This document shows, piece by piece, positions 21,123 to 31,979 of a stretch of 64,000 bases of DNA; position 1 is the first letter of the stretch, and each line of letters begins with the position of its first letter. The notes beneath the pieces were generated by a model. It was not told where the DNA came from and ran no database searches. It saw only the letters and a program-made list of their open reading frames with translations. The position numbers were made by a program, and so were the translations under genes. This stretch comes from Lumbricus terrestris (Eukaryota > Annelida > Clitellata > Crassiclitellata > Lumbricidae), in NCBI GenBank assembly GCA_949752735.1, contig OX457037.1, positions 67,211,811-67,275,810 on the forward strand, written 5' to 3'.

Positions 21123-21676
21123 TGTGAGCTAATGTTGTATAGTCTATGTGGTCAGTCGATGTTTAGGCGTACGAATAGACCAGCTCAAGGTCAGCGTCTA
21201 GACAGTTAGGCCTGCAGGTGACAGACTGGCGGGAAAGTTGGCGCGGCTCGGCCGACCGTCGCCGGAGAGCGCGAGAGAGAGAGAGATAGGCAGACAGACA
21301 GACGGACAGATACAAGGACAGAGCGGCAAGGGGAAGAGTGTACGCCCAGACAGTAATATAAGTTGTAGAAGAAGGAGTTGGTAGTAGAGAGTAGAAGACG
21401 TTTTAGAGAACAGTGGAGTTAGATAATAATAGTTGCGTTGCTGTCGTAGAATTCAAGCGTTTGTCGTCGTTGATGCCTTGTTGTGTTATTTGCGTTGTTA
21501 TGAACGAAGAAGAAAATACAAGAAACAGAGCTTTGTTGTAATTGAACAAGTTAAGAACTTTAGAAACTTATACATTAGCTTTAGATACCGAAATACAGTG
21601 ACTAGGCTAGGTGTAGGCTGCGCTACTGAACAGAAGAAAAAGGAAGAAAACTTTGAAGGTCAATTGGAGGTTGACA
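21123..21676 (+). repeat. 3' LTR of the Gmr1-like element
   Basis: Same 554 bp as the 5' LTR. It is followed by the ATTAC target duplication at 21677-21681. Confidence 0.95.
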
Positions 21677-22047
21677 ATTACTCTTTTTTACATTTGTCTA
21701 AAATATAAAACAATATCCGGTTTGCTCAAAGAATCTATGCAGTTTGCTATCATCAGGTCTATTTATGGAAGGAGACTTTGGAGACAGAGGGGATTGGTCC
21801 CCCGAAGTTTGTGGTTGGGACTGAGCTGCCTATAAGTCTCTCCATTATTTCGGAAATATTTCCTAGATATCATTATAAATTTCGACAGAGTTATCCGCCG
21901 TTTGTCCATAGGGCCTAACGGCCAATTTCGCTAAGATGACAGCTTAAAATATATGTTTACCGTGTGCAATTTAAAAAATGTGAGCACTGAAATCATGAGT
22001 ACCGGTACTTTTGTTCAGATGACAACTGCCCTAAAGTGCCACCAATG

Positions 22048-22537
22048 AGTAGGGGAGATATGATCGTATGACACCCAATTCTAGGAACGGCGACTTCTAG
22101 GAAAGGCGCTTCTAGGCTTCTAGGCTTCTAGGCCACGCCTACCTAGGCTATAGGCTTCTAGGCTTCTAGGCCACTCCTACCTAGGCTTCTAGGCTACCCC
22201 TACCTAGGCTAATAGCGCTTCTAGGCTACACCTAATTAGCATATAGGCTACCAGCGCACTTCCAGGAACGCCCTACTTAGGCTAATAGCGCTTCTAGGCT
22301 AGCCCTAGCAGGCTTCCAGGAATTCTAGGCTAGACCTAATTAGCATACGAGCGGCCAGGGCTTCTGGGGAATCGGGCTATAGGCTACTAGATCTTCTAGG
22401 GCTAATAGCGGGCGTATACTAGGGCCTTCCTACTCGGCTTGCAGCGCTCCCAGGAACTCAAAACGGTAATTTATTATGCTAATTATTATGCGCACGCGGC
22501 TTTCCGAGCCATACCACGATTTTCGGCGCTATACCAG
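22048..22537 (+). repeat. Left terminal inverted repeat of the polymerase element
   Basis: 490 bp. Most of it is a chain of CTTCTAGGC, CCTACCTAGG and GCTAATAGCG modules. It ends with CATACCACGATTTTCGGCG...ATACCAG, shared with the right repeat. Only a few mismatches separate the two copies. Confidence 0.92.
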
Positions 22538-22689
22538 AAACCATTTCCCAAGCGGGACGAGAATTCGAACCAACAACTCTTCAATCCCAGGAACTCAAAA
22601 TCACCTCTTTCCATTTCTACATTATTAATATCTGCTGAAGCTGACTCAACAGCGTACCACTCAACAAGCATTACTCACGGCGCAGATGG

Positions 22690-23190
22690 CGGCTTTGCTG
22701 ATCTCATCAGCGATTACTCATAGCACAGCAGACTTAAAAGCTGCGGCTGTATGACTCAGACGTAAAAACCGGAGGCTGCTGATGTGGCGGCTCTTACAGA
22801 GGCGCTTACTCATAGCACAGCAGACTTAAAAGCTGTGGTTGTATGATTCAGACGTAAAAACCGGTGGTTGCTGCGGCGGCTATGAATTATGGATATACGC
22901 GTAAAACGCTGTGGTTGTATGATTCAGACGTAAAAGCCCTATGGTTGCTGCGGCGGGTATGATTCATACGTAAAAACCAGTGGTTGCTGTGGCGCTTATG
23001 ATCCATGGGTATAGAGGTAAAGCCCACGCCTGCAGCGGCGGCGCTTATGATTCAGACTTAAAAGCTGCGGTTGTATGACTCAGACGTAAAAACCGGTGGT
23101 TGCTGATGGGGCGGCTTTTACAGAGGCGCTTACTCATAGCACTGCTGACTTAAAAGCTGTGGGTATGATTCATGGGTATAGGCGGAGAAA
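22690..23190. repeat. Degenerate tandem repeat array inside the polymerase element
   Basis: A variable unit of about 60-90 bp recurs six to eight times, built from GACTTAAAAGCTGTGG, TATGATTCAGACGTAAAAACC and GGTGGTTGCTGCGGCGGC. It lies between the left inverted repeat and the first promoter. No coding frame spans it. Confidence 0.75.
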
Positions 23191-23310
23191 CCGGAGATTG
23201 CACAACGCCTTGTAATACACAGACAGGTAGGCAGACATGCAAACATACTTACAAGCGTATAACCAAGCATACTATTCCATCGCCATTATGAAACATGTCT
23301 CTACGCGGCC

Positions 23311-23318
23311 TATAAAAT
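23311..23318 (+). promoter_or_regulatory. TATA box of the upstream promoter
   Basis: TATAAAAT in a GC-rich setting, about 175 bp before the ATG of the upstream first exon. Start site inferred, not seen. Confidence 0.55.
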
Positions 23319-23487
23319 CCCCTCCAACGGGGTCTTTACTCAAGACGATTTTCAGAAGGCCAGCCGCGTACGATCTACAACTGACGATTCTTCAAACCAG
23401 CGAGATACGGTCAAGAGGCGATTTCCAGCGCTGCAGCTATCTTCTACGTACATCAGATTCCTTCAGACTCGAATCGTTACAGCATTC

Positions 23488-23503
23488 ATGGCTTCATCTT
23501 CTC
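23488..23503 (+). CDS. Upstream alternative first coding exon of the polymerase gene
   Basis: ATG GCT TCA TCT TCT C followed by a GTGAGT donor. The phase-1 end joins in frame to the exon at 23866. If it joins instead to the acceptor at 23632 (TATTTTTGCAG), the frame closes within a few codons. Short and inferred only from splice signals and phase. Confidence 0.4.
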
Positions 23504-23865
23504 GTGAGTATAATTATTTTAAAATAAATTTTCTAAGGGTAGGTCTTTGCAGTAAATTCGCTGGATATGCAACTAGAACTTAAGAAATATTTTCTATGCA
23601 CATTTTTTCTATGTATATTTATTTTTGCAGACGGTCGCCGTATAATAATCCTATGGATCTGAAATCCTCTAAAGGCTTTAGCGCAAACTACATAGTCACT
23701 AGTGATATTATTTGCCGATCAGATATTTTTTCCAGAACCCAAAATGACGAACGACGGGAAAATTCCTTGTATTTTGAAAAGAATATAAAATATTATTATT
23801 ATTCTTATAAGGATCTCACAGTTTAAACTTTCTCACTTTATAACCTATGATATTATCACTTGCAG

Positions 23866-23979
23866 AGATTGTCAACGAGGAATCATACTCGATGTCTGCC
23901 ACAGAAGGCCATGCAGATCCCTCATCGACTGCGGAGGCTGACACGATGGCACCAACAGCAAGGGACTCTGGCGAGACAA
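23866..23979 (+). CDS. Second exon from the upstream promoter
   Basis: A 114-bp segment between a CACTTGCAG acceptor and an A/GTAAGG donor, phase 1 on both sides. The peptide is Ser/Thr/Ala/Glu-rich (SSTAEADTMAPTARDSGET), probably disordered. The donor and the start of the following intron closely resemble the end of the exon at 25025-25165 (ACAA/GTAAGG, TTTTACAcTCTTCCTgTGT, then a CA run), so one may be a duplicate of the other. The phase allows splicing to the exon at 24550. Confidence 0.45.
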
Positions 23980-24024
23980 GTAAGGTGCCTTTACATGCTT
24001 TTACACTCTTCCTATGTGTGTGTG

Positions 24025-24027
<3 letters not shown>

Positions 24028-24093
<66 letters not shown>

Positions 24094-24120
24094 CACGCAC
24101 ACACACACACACACACACAT
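24028..24120. repeat. (CA)n microsatellite
   Basis: About 45 CA units with a few GCAC interruptions, inside an intron of the polymerase gene. Confidence 0.95.
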
Positions 24121-24239
24121 ACACACATCCCGACTTGACCGCATCACTGCCTTAACAGTATCCCTCCGCGTATCCCTCCGCGCGCATGCGCACTGGGAAC
24201 TATTTTGCGTAGGAATACATCAAGAAAGTAGTCCCGCGC

Positions 24240-24246
24240 TATAAAG
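24240..24246 (+). promoter_or_regulatory. TATA box of the main polymerase-gene promoter
   Basis: TATAAAG about 208 bp before the ATG at 24448. A pyrimidine/A-rich initiator-like TCATTCATCACAC follows about 25-30 bp downstream. Confidence 0.6.
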
Positions 24247-24447
24247 CCGACCGCCAGTCATCATTCATCACACAGCAACCTCAGAGTCCAGCAGATCTTG
24301 ACTTCTTACATTTGATTTGATATTTGACATTTTTTCCGAAAGCAGTGTGATTCGTGCCGGTCTGAGAGAGAAATTAAGTAGTTAATATAGGGATATTCTG
24401 GTACATAGCAAAAATTTTCCGATTTAAGTGTGTCAACGATCTACAAC

Positions 24448-27400
24448 ATGGAAACAGGTAGAGCATTTTCTTATTCTTTATGTACTTAGCTAACTTAGGA
24501 CACACACACACACACAGATTCTCAACTCTCATATATTTTTTTTCTTTAGTGAGCAGCATACGCGCGAAAATTGAAGAATTGGTCAAGCAGGAAGCGCAAT
24601 TGAAGGAGAGGCTTCGAGAAATGGGTAAGTTTTAATGTGAATAATTTATAATCAACAAAAATTATATTTTTCAAAATATATCATATTAAAAATTTGTTGC
24701 AATTTTTTAAAGTTCTGTGAAATAATTCTTGCATTTAAAATACTTTGTAAGATTTTATACATGAGAAATAATTCGTGGCGAATACTTTGTGTTGTAGAGC
24801 GCAAGCGAAAGGCAGACACGGACATCGGCCGCGCACCAAAGCGAGCTTGTAAGTGTACTTTTCACAAATCTTTTAAACTTATCCATTACATTGTACAATT
24901 TCAGCGAACTTATACTTTACGAATACAGAATTTTGCATAGCATTGAGCAATTTTAACGGTCATATACTTTACAAATACGACATTTTGTAAAGAAATTTGT
25001 GTTTGTTATTTCTGTATGTTGTAGATCTGACGGGAAACTCGCGAGAAGGTGCCCCGGCGGCGGCAGCGGCGGCGACCAGCTCCGGCTCCGGCAGCGCAGC
25101 AGCGGTGGCCAACTCCAGCGACAGGGACACGAGGTCGACATCACCGGAAGAGTCCGACGCTACAAGTAAGGAACTTTGCCATTTTGAATAGACTAACTTT
25201 TACATTCTTCCTGTGTACAAAACACACACACACACACACACGTCTCTTTACTTGGGATTCTTATAAATCAATCGTAATGTTCATACATTTCGCTCTTTAG
25301 ATTTTATATTCTTACAATTTTCTGCATGTCTTTAGGACGATGCGACTCTTGTCGATCATACAAGGCGGTCAATTTGGTGAACGGGCTTTGCGAAAACTGC
25401 CGGCGATGCAAAGAGTGCGCGCAGTGCAAGTGTCGTCGTCCGTCACGATTCTTCCGAGCCGGACAAGACCTGTGTGTCACCTGCCTGAAGAAAATTCGCA
25501 ACCCGGGCATACGAACATCGACGCAGAACGCGTTTATGGACGTGACGTTTCCTGTGTCCGAAACAACTGATGTACATGGCATGCTGCTCGGAGAAGCGGC
25601 GCGCATGACCGAGACTCTGGAAGCCACACTCAGCGATGAAGGGTGAGTATGTGTTATACACAAACTGTTTGGACTTAGAAAATTTTTCACTATAAAATAA
25701 TATCCTTAGAAAATTTTGACTCTATAATTTGAACTTAGAAATTTGTGCTCATGTATTTCTTGTACTTAGAAGAATTTTCACTCTACAATTTTGGACTTAG
25801 AAATTTTTGCATTCTAAAATACTGGACTTAGAAATTTTTCTGTTATAATTTGGACTTAGAAATTCTTCACTGCCACAGTTGGGCTTTAATGAACAATGTT
25901 TCTTTAGGCCTGTGAAATGGTACGTGGCTGTTGATGTGGACTTCAAGCGACCCACGCCAGATGGAGACGCACAGACAGTCGGATATTTCAAGTCCGTGCC
26001 GGCAACGCTGCTGCATCCATCGCAGATTCCCGACCAGATGCAAGATGCAGTACATCGCATTGACGAATTGGTAGATGTCTTCACAAGCCAGAGTTCCGGA
26101 TGGTTGGTAAATGGCGTATCCGACTTCAAACTTTGTAATGCCATATTTGATCCAATAGATGCGTCCACATACATTCCCACCCCACAATACATCGCCAATA
26201 AATGCGCTACTCTGAATCTTCACAATGATGACGAGTTCTGCTTTCTTTATGCAGTGTTGGCGGTTTCGCATTTCCAAGCTAAACATGCTGAGCGACTCAG
26301 CATCTACAGGCGGTATCTGGACGAGCTTATAACTAAAGGACTGAAGTTTCCCATGTCCATCGATCAGATCCCTCTCTTTGAATCTCTCAACCCAGATTAT
26401 TCCATCAACGTTATCTACTCAAACCCCGACGACAAGTCCTTTACTCCTCTATACGCAAGTGCTCACAGGGGTAGAAAATACATTGTTTCACTTCTTCTTC
26501 TTGATGACGGTGCTAAACGCCACTACATTACCATACGCAATCTTGCTGCTCTTCTAAGGAGAAGAAATTCAGGTACTCACAGAATTTTTCCTTGCCCCTA
26601 CTGTCTCCATTGTTTTACCACTGCTGCTGGGAAACACGCACATATTGATGACTGCGGCAAGCACGGCTTGCAGTCCGTGCGATATCCGACCCCTGAAAAT
26701 TCAAATTTGTCATTTACAAACACACAGCATGAGATGCCTGTGCCGTACGTCATATATTCAGATTTCGAGAGCTATCTCTCGCCAAACGACACTGCAACTA
26801 CAACCAACGCAACAAAAATTCTCGATACTCACACGCCTAGCGGTTTCTGCTGCTTGACGGTGTCCTCTTTTCCACACTTAAACGACAACAAGCCATATAC
26901 GTACTCGGGACCTGATGTAATGTCCCATTTCTTTTCTCATATAAAATCCGAACAAGCCCGAATCAATAAAATTTTGGCCACTAACAAACCCATGATTCCT
27001 CTTACCCAGCAGCAGCGGATAGAATTTGAAAGTTGTGCTGCATGTCCTTCTTGCTCTATCGCTTTTTCTGGAAACAACAAAGTTCGACACCACTGTCATA
27101 TGACTGGTAACTTTGTTTCTGCTCTTTGCTCTCCTTGCAATCTAAAACTCAAGTTTCGCAAGCCCACCAAAACTAAGAAAGGCAAATCTGCAAACTATCT
27201 TCTTCCTGTCATCTTCCATAACCTTAAAGGCTACGACTCTCATCTTATTCTTAAAAACATGACAAGGGAGTTTGCAGAGCAAGAAATAAATGTCATTGCA
27301 ACCAACATGGAAAAATACCTCTCGTTCGAAGTGAATAATATTCGCTTTTTGGATTCCTTCCAATTTCTAAACTGCGGTTTGGACGTGTTGGTGAAAAATT

Positions 27401-29248
27401 TATCGAAAGAGGATGATTCGAAATTCAAACATTTGCGGCGAATTTTTCCGGCCGAGTACAAATTGCTTTTGCGTAAGGGGGTATTTCCCTACGAGTATAT
27501 GACTTCGGCCTGCAGAATGACCGAAAGGACTCTGCCTCCCAAAGGCTGTTTCTTCAGTAAATTGACCGACGAGGGCATTTCGCAGGACGACTATGAATAT
27601 GCTCAGAAAATTTGGCAGACTTTTAATATGACAACTCTCCAAGACTATCACGATCTGTATTTGAAGACAGACGTCATTTTACTGGCCGACGTTTTCGAAT
27701 CGTTTCGTGCCATGTCCTTGGACTTTTATAAACTGGACCCGCTTCATTATTATAGCAGCCCTGGACTTAGCTTCGACGCGTGTTTGCGCATGACAAATGT
27801 AAATTTGGACTTGATTACGGACCCGGATATTTACCTGTTTGTGGAGCGGGGCATGAGAGGCGGCGTATCGATGATTTCTAATCGATATGCAAAGGCCAAT
27901 AATCCGTCTCTCGCCCAAGGATACGAAGCCAACGTTCCAAACAGCTACATCATGTACTTGGATTGCAACAATCTCTACGGCTACGCCATGTCCGAACCGC
28001 TCCCGACGGGTAAATTCCGATTTTTGGACGAAGACGAGATTTCAGACTTTGACTTGGACACTAAATCGACAGACGACGATTTGGGATATATTTTGGACGT
28101 GGACTTGGACTATCCTTCTCATCTTCACGACGATCACAACGACTATCCCCTTGCTCCAGAGACACTTCACAAACGACCGGACATGTATGTTATCCCCGTA
28201 CGCAAAATCCGTTTCGCAGAAAATTTCGAGTAAAATCGGTACCGGGGTCACAAAATTGGTGCCCAATCTCATGGCAAATACTCGGTACGTCGTTCATTAC
28301 AGAAATTTACAATTCTATCTGAAAATGGGGCTGCGTTTGACCAAAATTCATAAAATCCTCGAGTTTCGCCAAAGTCGATGGCTGAAGCCATATATCGACT
28401 TTAACACTTCCAAACGGCAGATTGCAAAATCTTCCTTTGAAAAAGATCTCTTTAAATTAATGAACAACTCAATTTACGGTAAGACGATGCAAAATAACAG
28501 GAAGCACCTTGCCGTGAAGCTTGTCACCAACGCGAAACGAGCCAAACGTTTCGTGGCCCGCCCCAATTTTGAATCCTACAATATAATAAATGACGATTTG
28601 ACAGTGATAAAATTAACAAATTCAAATGTTTACCTCAACAAGCCCCTATATGCTGGTATGTGCATTTTGGACATTTCAAAATTGAAAATGTACGAGTTCC
28701 ACTACCAGCATATAATTCCCATTTATGGATCTGCCTGCAAACTCCTTTTCACAGACACTGACAGCCTTTGCTACCATATCTTTACAAAAGACGTCTATCT
28801 TGACATGCAGCACAACTTAGACGAGTACGACACTTCCGATTACCCCTGTGAGCACTTTTTGCACAGCCGCTCCAACGCAAAAGTAATTGGGAAGTTCAAG
28901 GACGAATGCAATGGGGATGCTGTAGTTGAATTTTGTGGGCTTCGCTCAAAAATGTATAGTTTGTTGTTGGCCGGGGAGAAGGAAAAGAAGACCGCCAAGG
29001 GGATCAAAAGGGGCTTTGTAAAGAAGTTTATTAGACATTCCGAATACCGCGCATGCATATTGGAAGAGAAGCCCACTAGTTCCAAATTCTGCGTTATTCA
29101 AAGTAAGAAGCATGAGTTGCATACGGTAGAAGTGCGAAAGGCGGCTCTCTCCCCGTACGACGACAAACGACATCTTTTAAATTCGTCAGAATCCTTAGCT
29201 TACGGCCATGTGAATATTCCAAATGTAAATATTGTACATACTTTGTAG
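24448..29248 (+). CDS. polB: Spliced family-B DNA polymerase with an endonuclease-VII-like domain; one frameshift
   Basis: Six exons fit with GT-AG borders and matching phases: 24448-24457, 24550-24624, 24798-24848, 25025-25165, 25336-25642 and 25908-29248. Exons 2-4 give a coil, a basic KRKADTD...PKRA stretch (possible nuclear signal) and an Ala/Ser linker. Exon 5 is Cys-rich (CDSC, CENC, CKEC, CKC, CVTC). The long exon has a C2HC-like finger (CPYCLHCF), exonuclease motifs YSDFE (about 26755), FLDSF (27347) and YLKTDV (27659), and an endonuclease-VII-like HHCHMTG...CSPCN (27090-27140). Polymerase motifs are LDCNNLYG (27960), KLMNNSIYGK (28453) and FTDTDS (28747). This fits the protein-primed DNA_pol_B_2 family. 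Near 28220-28240 the frame shifts, with a stop at 28231-28233, between motifs A and B. This copy is therefore inactive unless the shift is a sequencing error. Confidence 0.9.
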
Positions 29249-29329
29249 TTAGTTGAAATGTGAAAAAGTCGTCGAACGTTCTAAATAATGGACTCTGCGA
29301 AAATCAAGGCCTCTGTAGATAGTGGAATT

Positions 29330-29650
29330 TAACTATGTGGCGAAGATTGTAGATAAGCCTCGTATGCTCGTCGAACTCTATAGATATTTGAACTATGCGA
29401 CGAACGTTGTAAATAAATGATACCATTGCGCCATCGCGCAAGGTATTGCGCAATCACAGCATTCGAACATTGTAAATAAAGCACATATGCTCGTCGAACT
29501 CTGTAGATATTTCAACTATGCGTTGTACATTGTAAATAAATGAAGATATTGCACCATCGCGCAAGGTATTGCGCAATCGCAGTATTCGAGCTTTGTAAAT
29601 AAATCTTGTATACTCCTCGAACATTTGAACAAAATATTGATTATAATGCT
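29330..29650. repeat. Tandem repeat with AATAAA in each unit, 3' of the polymerase gene
   Basis: Two to three units of about 121 bp share TTGTAAATAAA, GCGCCATCGCGCAAGGTATTGCGC and CTCGTCGAACTCTGTAGAT. Each unit carries at least one AATAAA, the polyadenylation signal expected here. Confidence 0.75.
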
Positions 29651-29815
29651 TGTATAATAAAGAATTGCTATGAAAAATGACGTGTTTGTTCATTCATACT
29701 TAGAAATGTCCTACTAGTAAGATTCTCACATTCTAATTGTCCATGGGGTTTGGGCTAGAATGGAATTCGCATGCTGCTTGGGCGCAGCTTCCTGGGCTAT
29801 TGTGAATCTCGCTTC

Positions 29816-30305
29816 CTGGTATAGCGCCGAAAATCGTGGTATGGCTCGGAAAGCCGCATGCGCATAATAATTAGCATAATAGATTAGCGAATTGAGTTCC
29901 TGGGAGCGCTGCAAGCCGAGTAGGAAGGTCCTAGTTTAAGCCCGCTATTAGCCCTAGAAGATCTAGTAGCCTATAGCCCGATTCCCCAGAAGCCCTGGCC
30001 GCTCGTATGCTAATTAGGTCTAGCCTAGAATTCCTGGAAGCCTGCTAGGGCTAGCCTAGAAGCGCTATTAGCCTAAGTAGGGCGTTCCTGGAAGTGCGCT
30101 GGTAGCCTATATGCTAATTAGGTGTAGCCTAGAAGCGCTATTAGCCTAGGTAGGGGTAGCCTAGAAGCCTAGGTAGGCGTGGCCTAGAAGCCTAGAAGCC
30201 TATAGCCTAGGTAGGCGTGGCCTAGAAGCCTAGAAGCCTAGAAGCGCCTTTCCTAGAAGTCGCCGTTCCTAGAATTGGGTGTCATACGATCATATCTCCC
30301 CTACT
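29816..30305 (-). repeat. Right terminal inverted repeat of the polymerase element
   Basis: 490 bp, the inverted near-copy of 22048-22537, followed by the CCAATG target duplication. Confidence 0.92.
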
Positions 30306-30417
30306 CCAATGGTATGCAAATTTAAAAAACTTAACAATGGGAGGGCACATTTATTGAAGTTTTTTTACCATTCTTTCAGTACTGAAATTAGGCTATGAGA
30401 AATTTCGTTGAGATAAT

Positions 30418-30645
30418 CAGTGGCGGCGCCAGGATTTCAGTTTCGGGGGGGCTGAAGCCTCGACCGAAATCTCAGGAAAATTTTCCATTTTCGCCGCCAA
30501 AATTTCTGACGACCTTTTTTTTTAGTCGTCAGCCCAAAATCGTGGATATTTCATTGTAAAAAATTTCGGATGGCCCTTTTTTTAGGGGGGGCTGAGCCTC
30601 TTGTAGGGGGGCTTAGCCCCCCAGCACCCCCTAGCGCCGCCACTG
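30418..30645. mobile_element. hAT-type MITE, CAGTGGCGGCG family, 8-bp TSD
   Basis: Ends CAGTGGCGGCGCCAGG and CTAGCGCCGCCACTG with GAGATAAT on both sides (30410-30417, 30646-30653). It is inverted relative to the copy at 11903 and lies in the host hAT element. Confidence 0.88.
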
Positions 30646-31535
30646 GAGATAATAGATAAAATTGCAACCATTTCAGTCTGGAAATAAAAAAATTAAATAA
30701 TGGGAGGATACTTTTTAAGTCCAAAACTACGACTATCAGCAATGAAATGCTGCTAAAATGCTACCATTGCAGTGTGGAAAATCAAAAAGTTTTCCAATAA
30801 AATTATAAGACACATCCCCTCTCAAACGGCGTATTCATAAAGAGCACAAGACTATAGGTTTATGAAATTGATAGCCTTCCTTAACGAATCAGCTAGGTGA
30901 AACGATTGTTAAGAAAGAACCACCGTACTGACCGATTTTGAAAGCAGTCTATTGTGTTAATAGTCGCAGCATGAATAGACAACTAAAACTTCTTATTTGT
31001 AATGACATTATTTTTGTCGGTCGAATCAATGAAACCCAACAAATAGACTGAAGCTCCGTTCAGGTACCGGTACTAAACATACTAACTATAATTATATGCA
31101 GGAAAGCATGACCAGTAGGCAATTTTTAGGAACAAAACTGATGACTCCAAGAAGGCGCATGCACTTGAGATTGGATGTTTGGGAAGTTCCAGCAGCAAGA
31201 CATGACAATCAATCAATCAATCACATAAATTTATATAGCATATAAGGCAGTTGATGAAGTGTCACAAACTGAATAGACATAAGCTAATTATGAAACTTCA
31301 ACTGCCGAATAGATAGCCCTCAGGACCGCCATAAATAGCCAGGAAAACTCACACAGTTGCCAAAAGCAATTTCGAATTATGAAGTGAAAATTTATAACAA
31401 TGGGCATTGGACAATGGTAAAAAAAAGCTGCTACGGGGTGGGGTAATTCGATAAAAAAAATTGGGGTCGTCACAACTATCGAAATCTTTTTAAGGGGTCG
31501 CCGCACTAAAAAGTTTGAGAACCGCTGCCCTAAGG

Positions 31536-31971
31536 GATGAATATCCCGCTAACAGGGACACTTATTTACATGTAGGGCCTACTATTTTAACTGGTGACTA
31601 GACGGTTAACGGCATGAATTGAACAGTAGGCCATAAGCAACATGAAAGACAAATCACTTAGTGACCTTAACTAATAAACACGAAACAAACAAAACAAATT
31701 AGTGCATATAAGGTTAAATACCGGTATCTACGCAGTCATGAATCAAGTAGTCGCTACCGAATTGTCAGCGAAAAAGAGGCTTTTTGGTAAAACTTCTGGA
31801 GTTTTAGCCTATAAACAGACGCCATTTTACTCAATTTTGGACATTGGACAATCATTAGGTCTACAAATGTCTGTTGTTTCGCAATAGACGCACCTTTGGC
31901 TAAACAATGAAAATTAATATTAATAACGCGAATGAGAACCTCTATGTCTAATAATTGCTGACCTCTAAATG
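31536..31971. other. Intergenic, nothing recognised
   Basis: No repeat or credible gene; a 61-codon frame here has no family features. Confidence 0.4.
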
Positions 31972-31979
31972 TAAATTTG

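Larger units (their letters stand above)
15488..21676 (+). mobile_element. Gmr1-like LTR retroelement lacking reverse transcriptase
   Basis: Two 554-bp direct repeats (TGTGAGC...GTTGACA) enclose a primer-binding site, gag, protease, integrase, an RNase H domain and a polypurine tract. ATTAC is duplicated at 15483-15487 and 21677-21681. The LTRs look identical, so insertion was recent. Integrase precedes RNase H, which is the domain order of the Gmr1-like branch of Ty3/gypsy elements described in deuterostomes. The RT that should lie between integrase and RNase H is absent. Confidence 0.92.
22048..30305 (+). mobile_element. 8.26-kb terminal-inverted-repeat element encoding a family-B DNA polymerase
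   Basis: Termini AGTAGGGGAGATATGATC and its complement are flanked by CCAATG at 22042-22047 and 30306-30311, a 6-bp duplication. Both inverted repeats are 490 bp and nearly identical. Six-base TSDs, several-hundred-base TIRs and a 5' AG terminus are the described hallmarks of Polinton/Maverick elements. Those are 15-20 kb and carry integrase, protease, ATPase and capsid genes, and none of these is found here. The only gene is the spliced polymerase gene at 23.3-29.25 kb. It may be a stripped Polinton relative mobilised in trans or a separate lineage. Confidence 0.88.
15233..31527. mobile_element. Non-autonomous hAT-like element, split by three later insertions
   Basis: The left end CAGCGGTTCTCAACCTGTGG (15233) and the right end GTTTGAGAACCGCTG (ending 31527) are inverted, and CCCTAAGG flanks both (15225-15232, 31528-31535). 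The element's own DNA is only 15233-15487, 21682-22041, 30312-30417 and 30654-31527, about 1.6 kb. The rest is the LTR element, the polymerase element and a MITE. No transposase frame remains. A related left end is at 37625. Confidence 0.85.

Noticed and set aside
23816..24155. Cys/Val- and Thr/His-repeat frames over the (CA)n tract
   Set aside because: Microsatellite translation; only the 114-bp exon at 23866-23979 has splice and phase support.
22048..30305. Calling the element a complete Polinton/Maverick
   Set aside because: End structure and PolB fit, but integrase, ATPase, protease and capsid genes are not visible and the length is about half of the usual.
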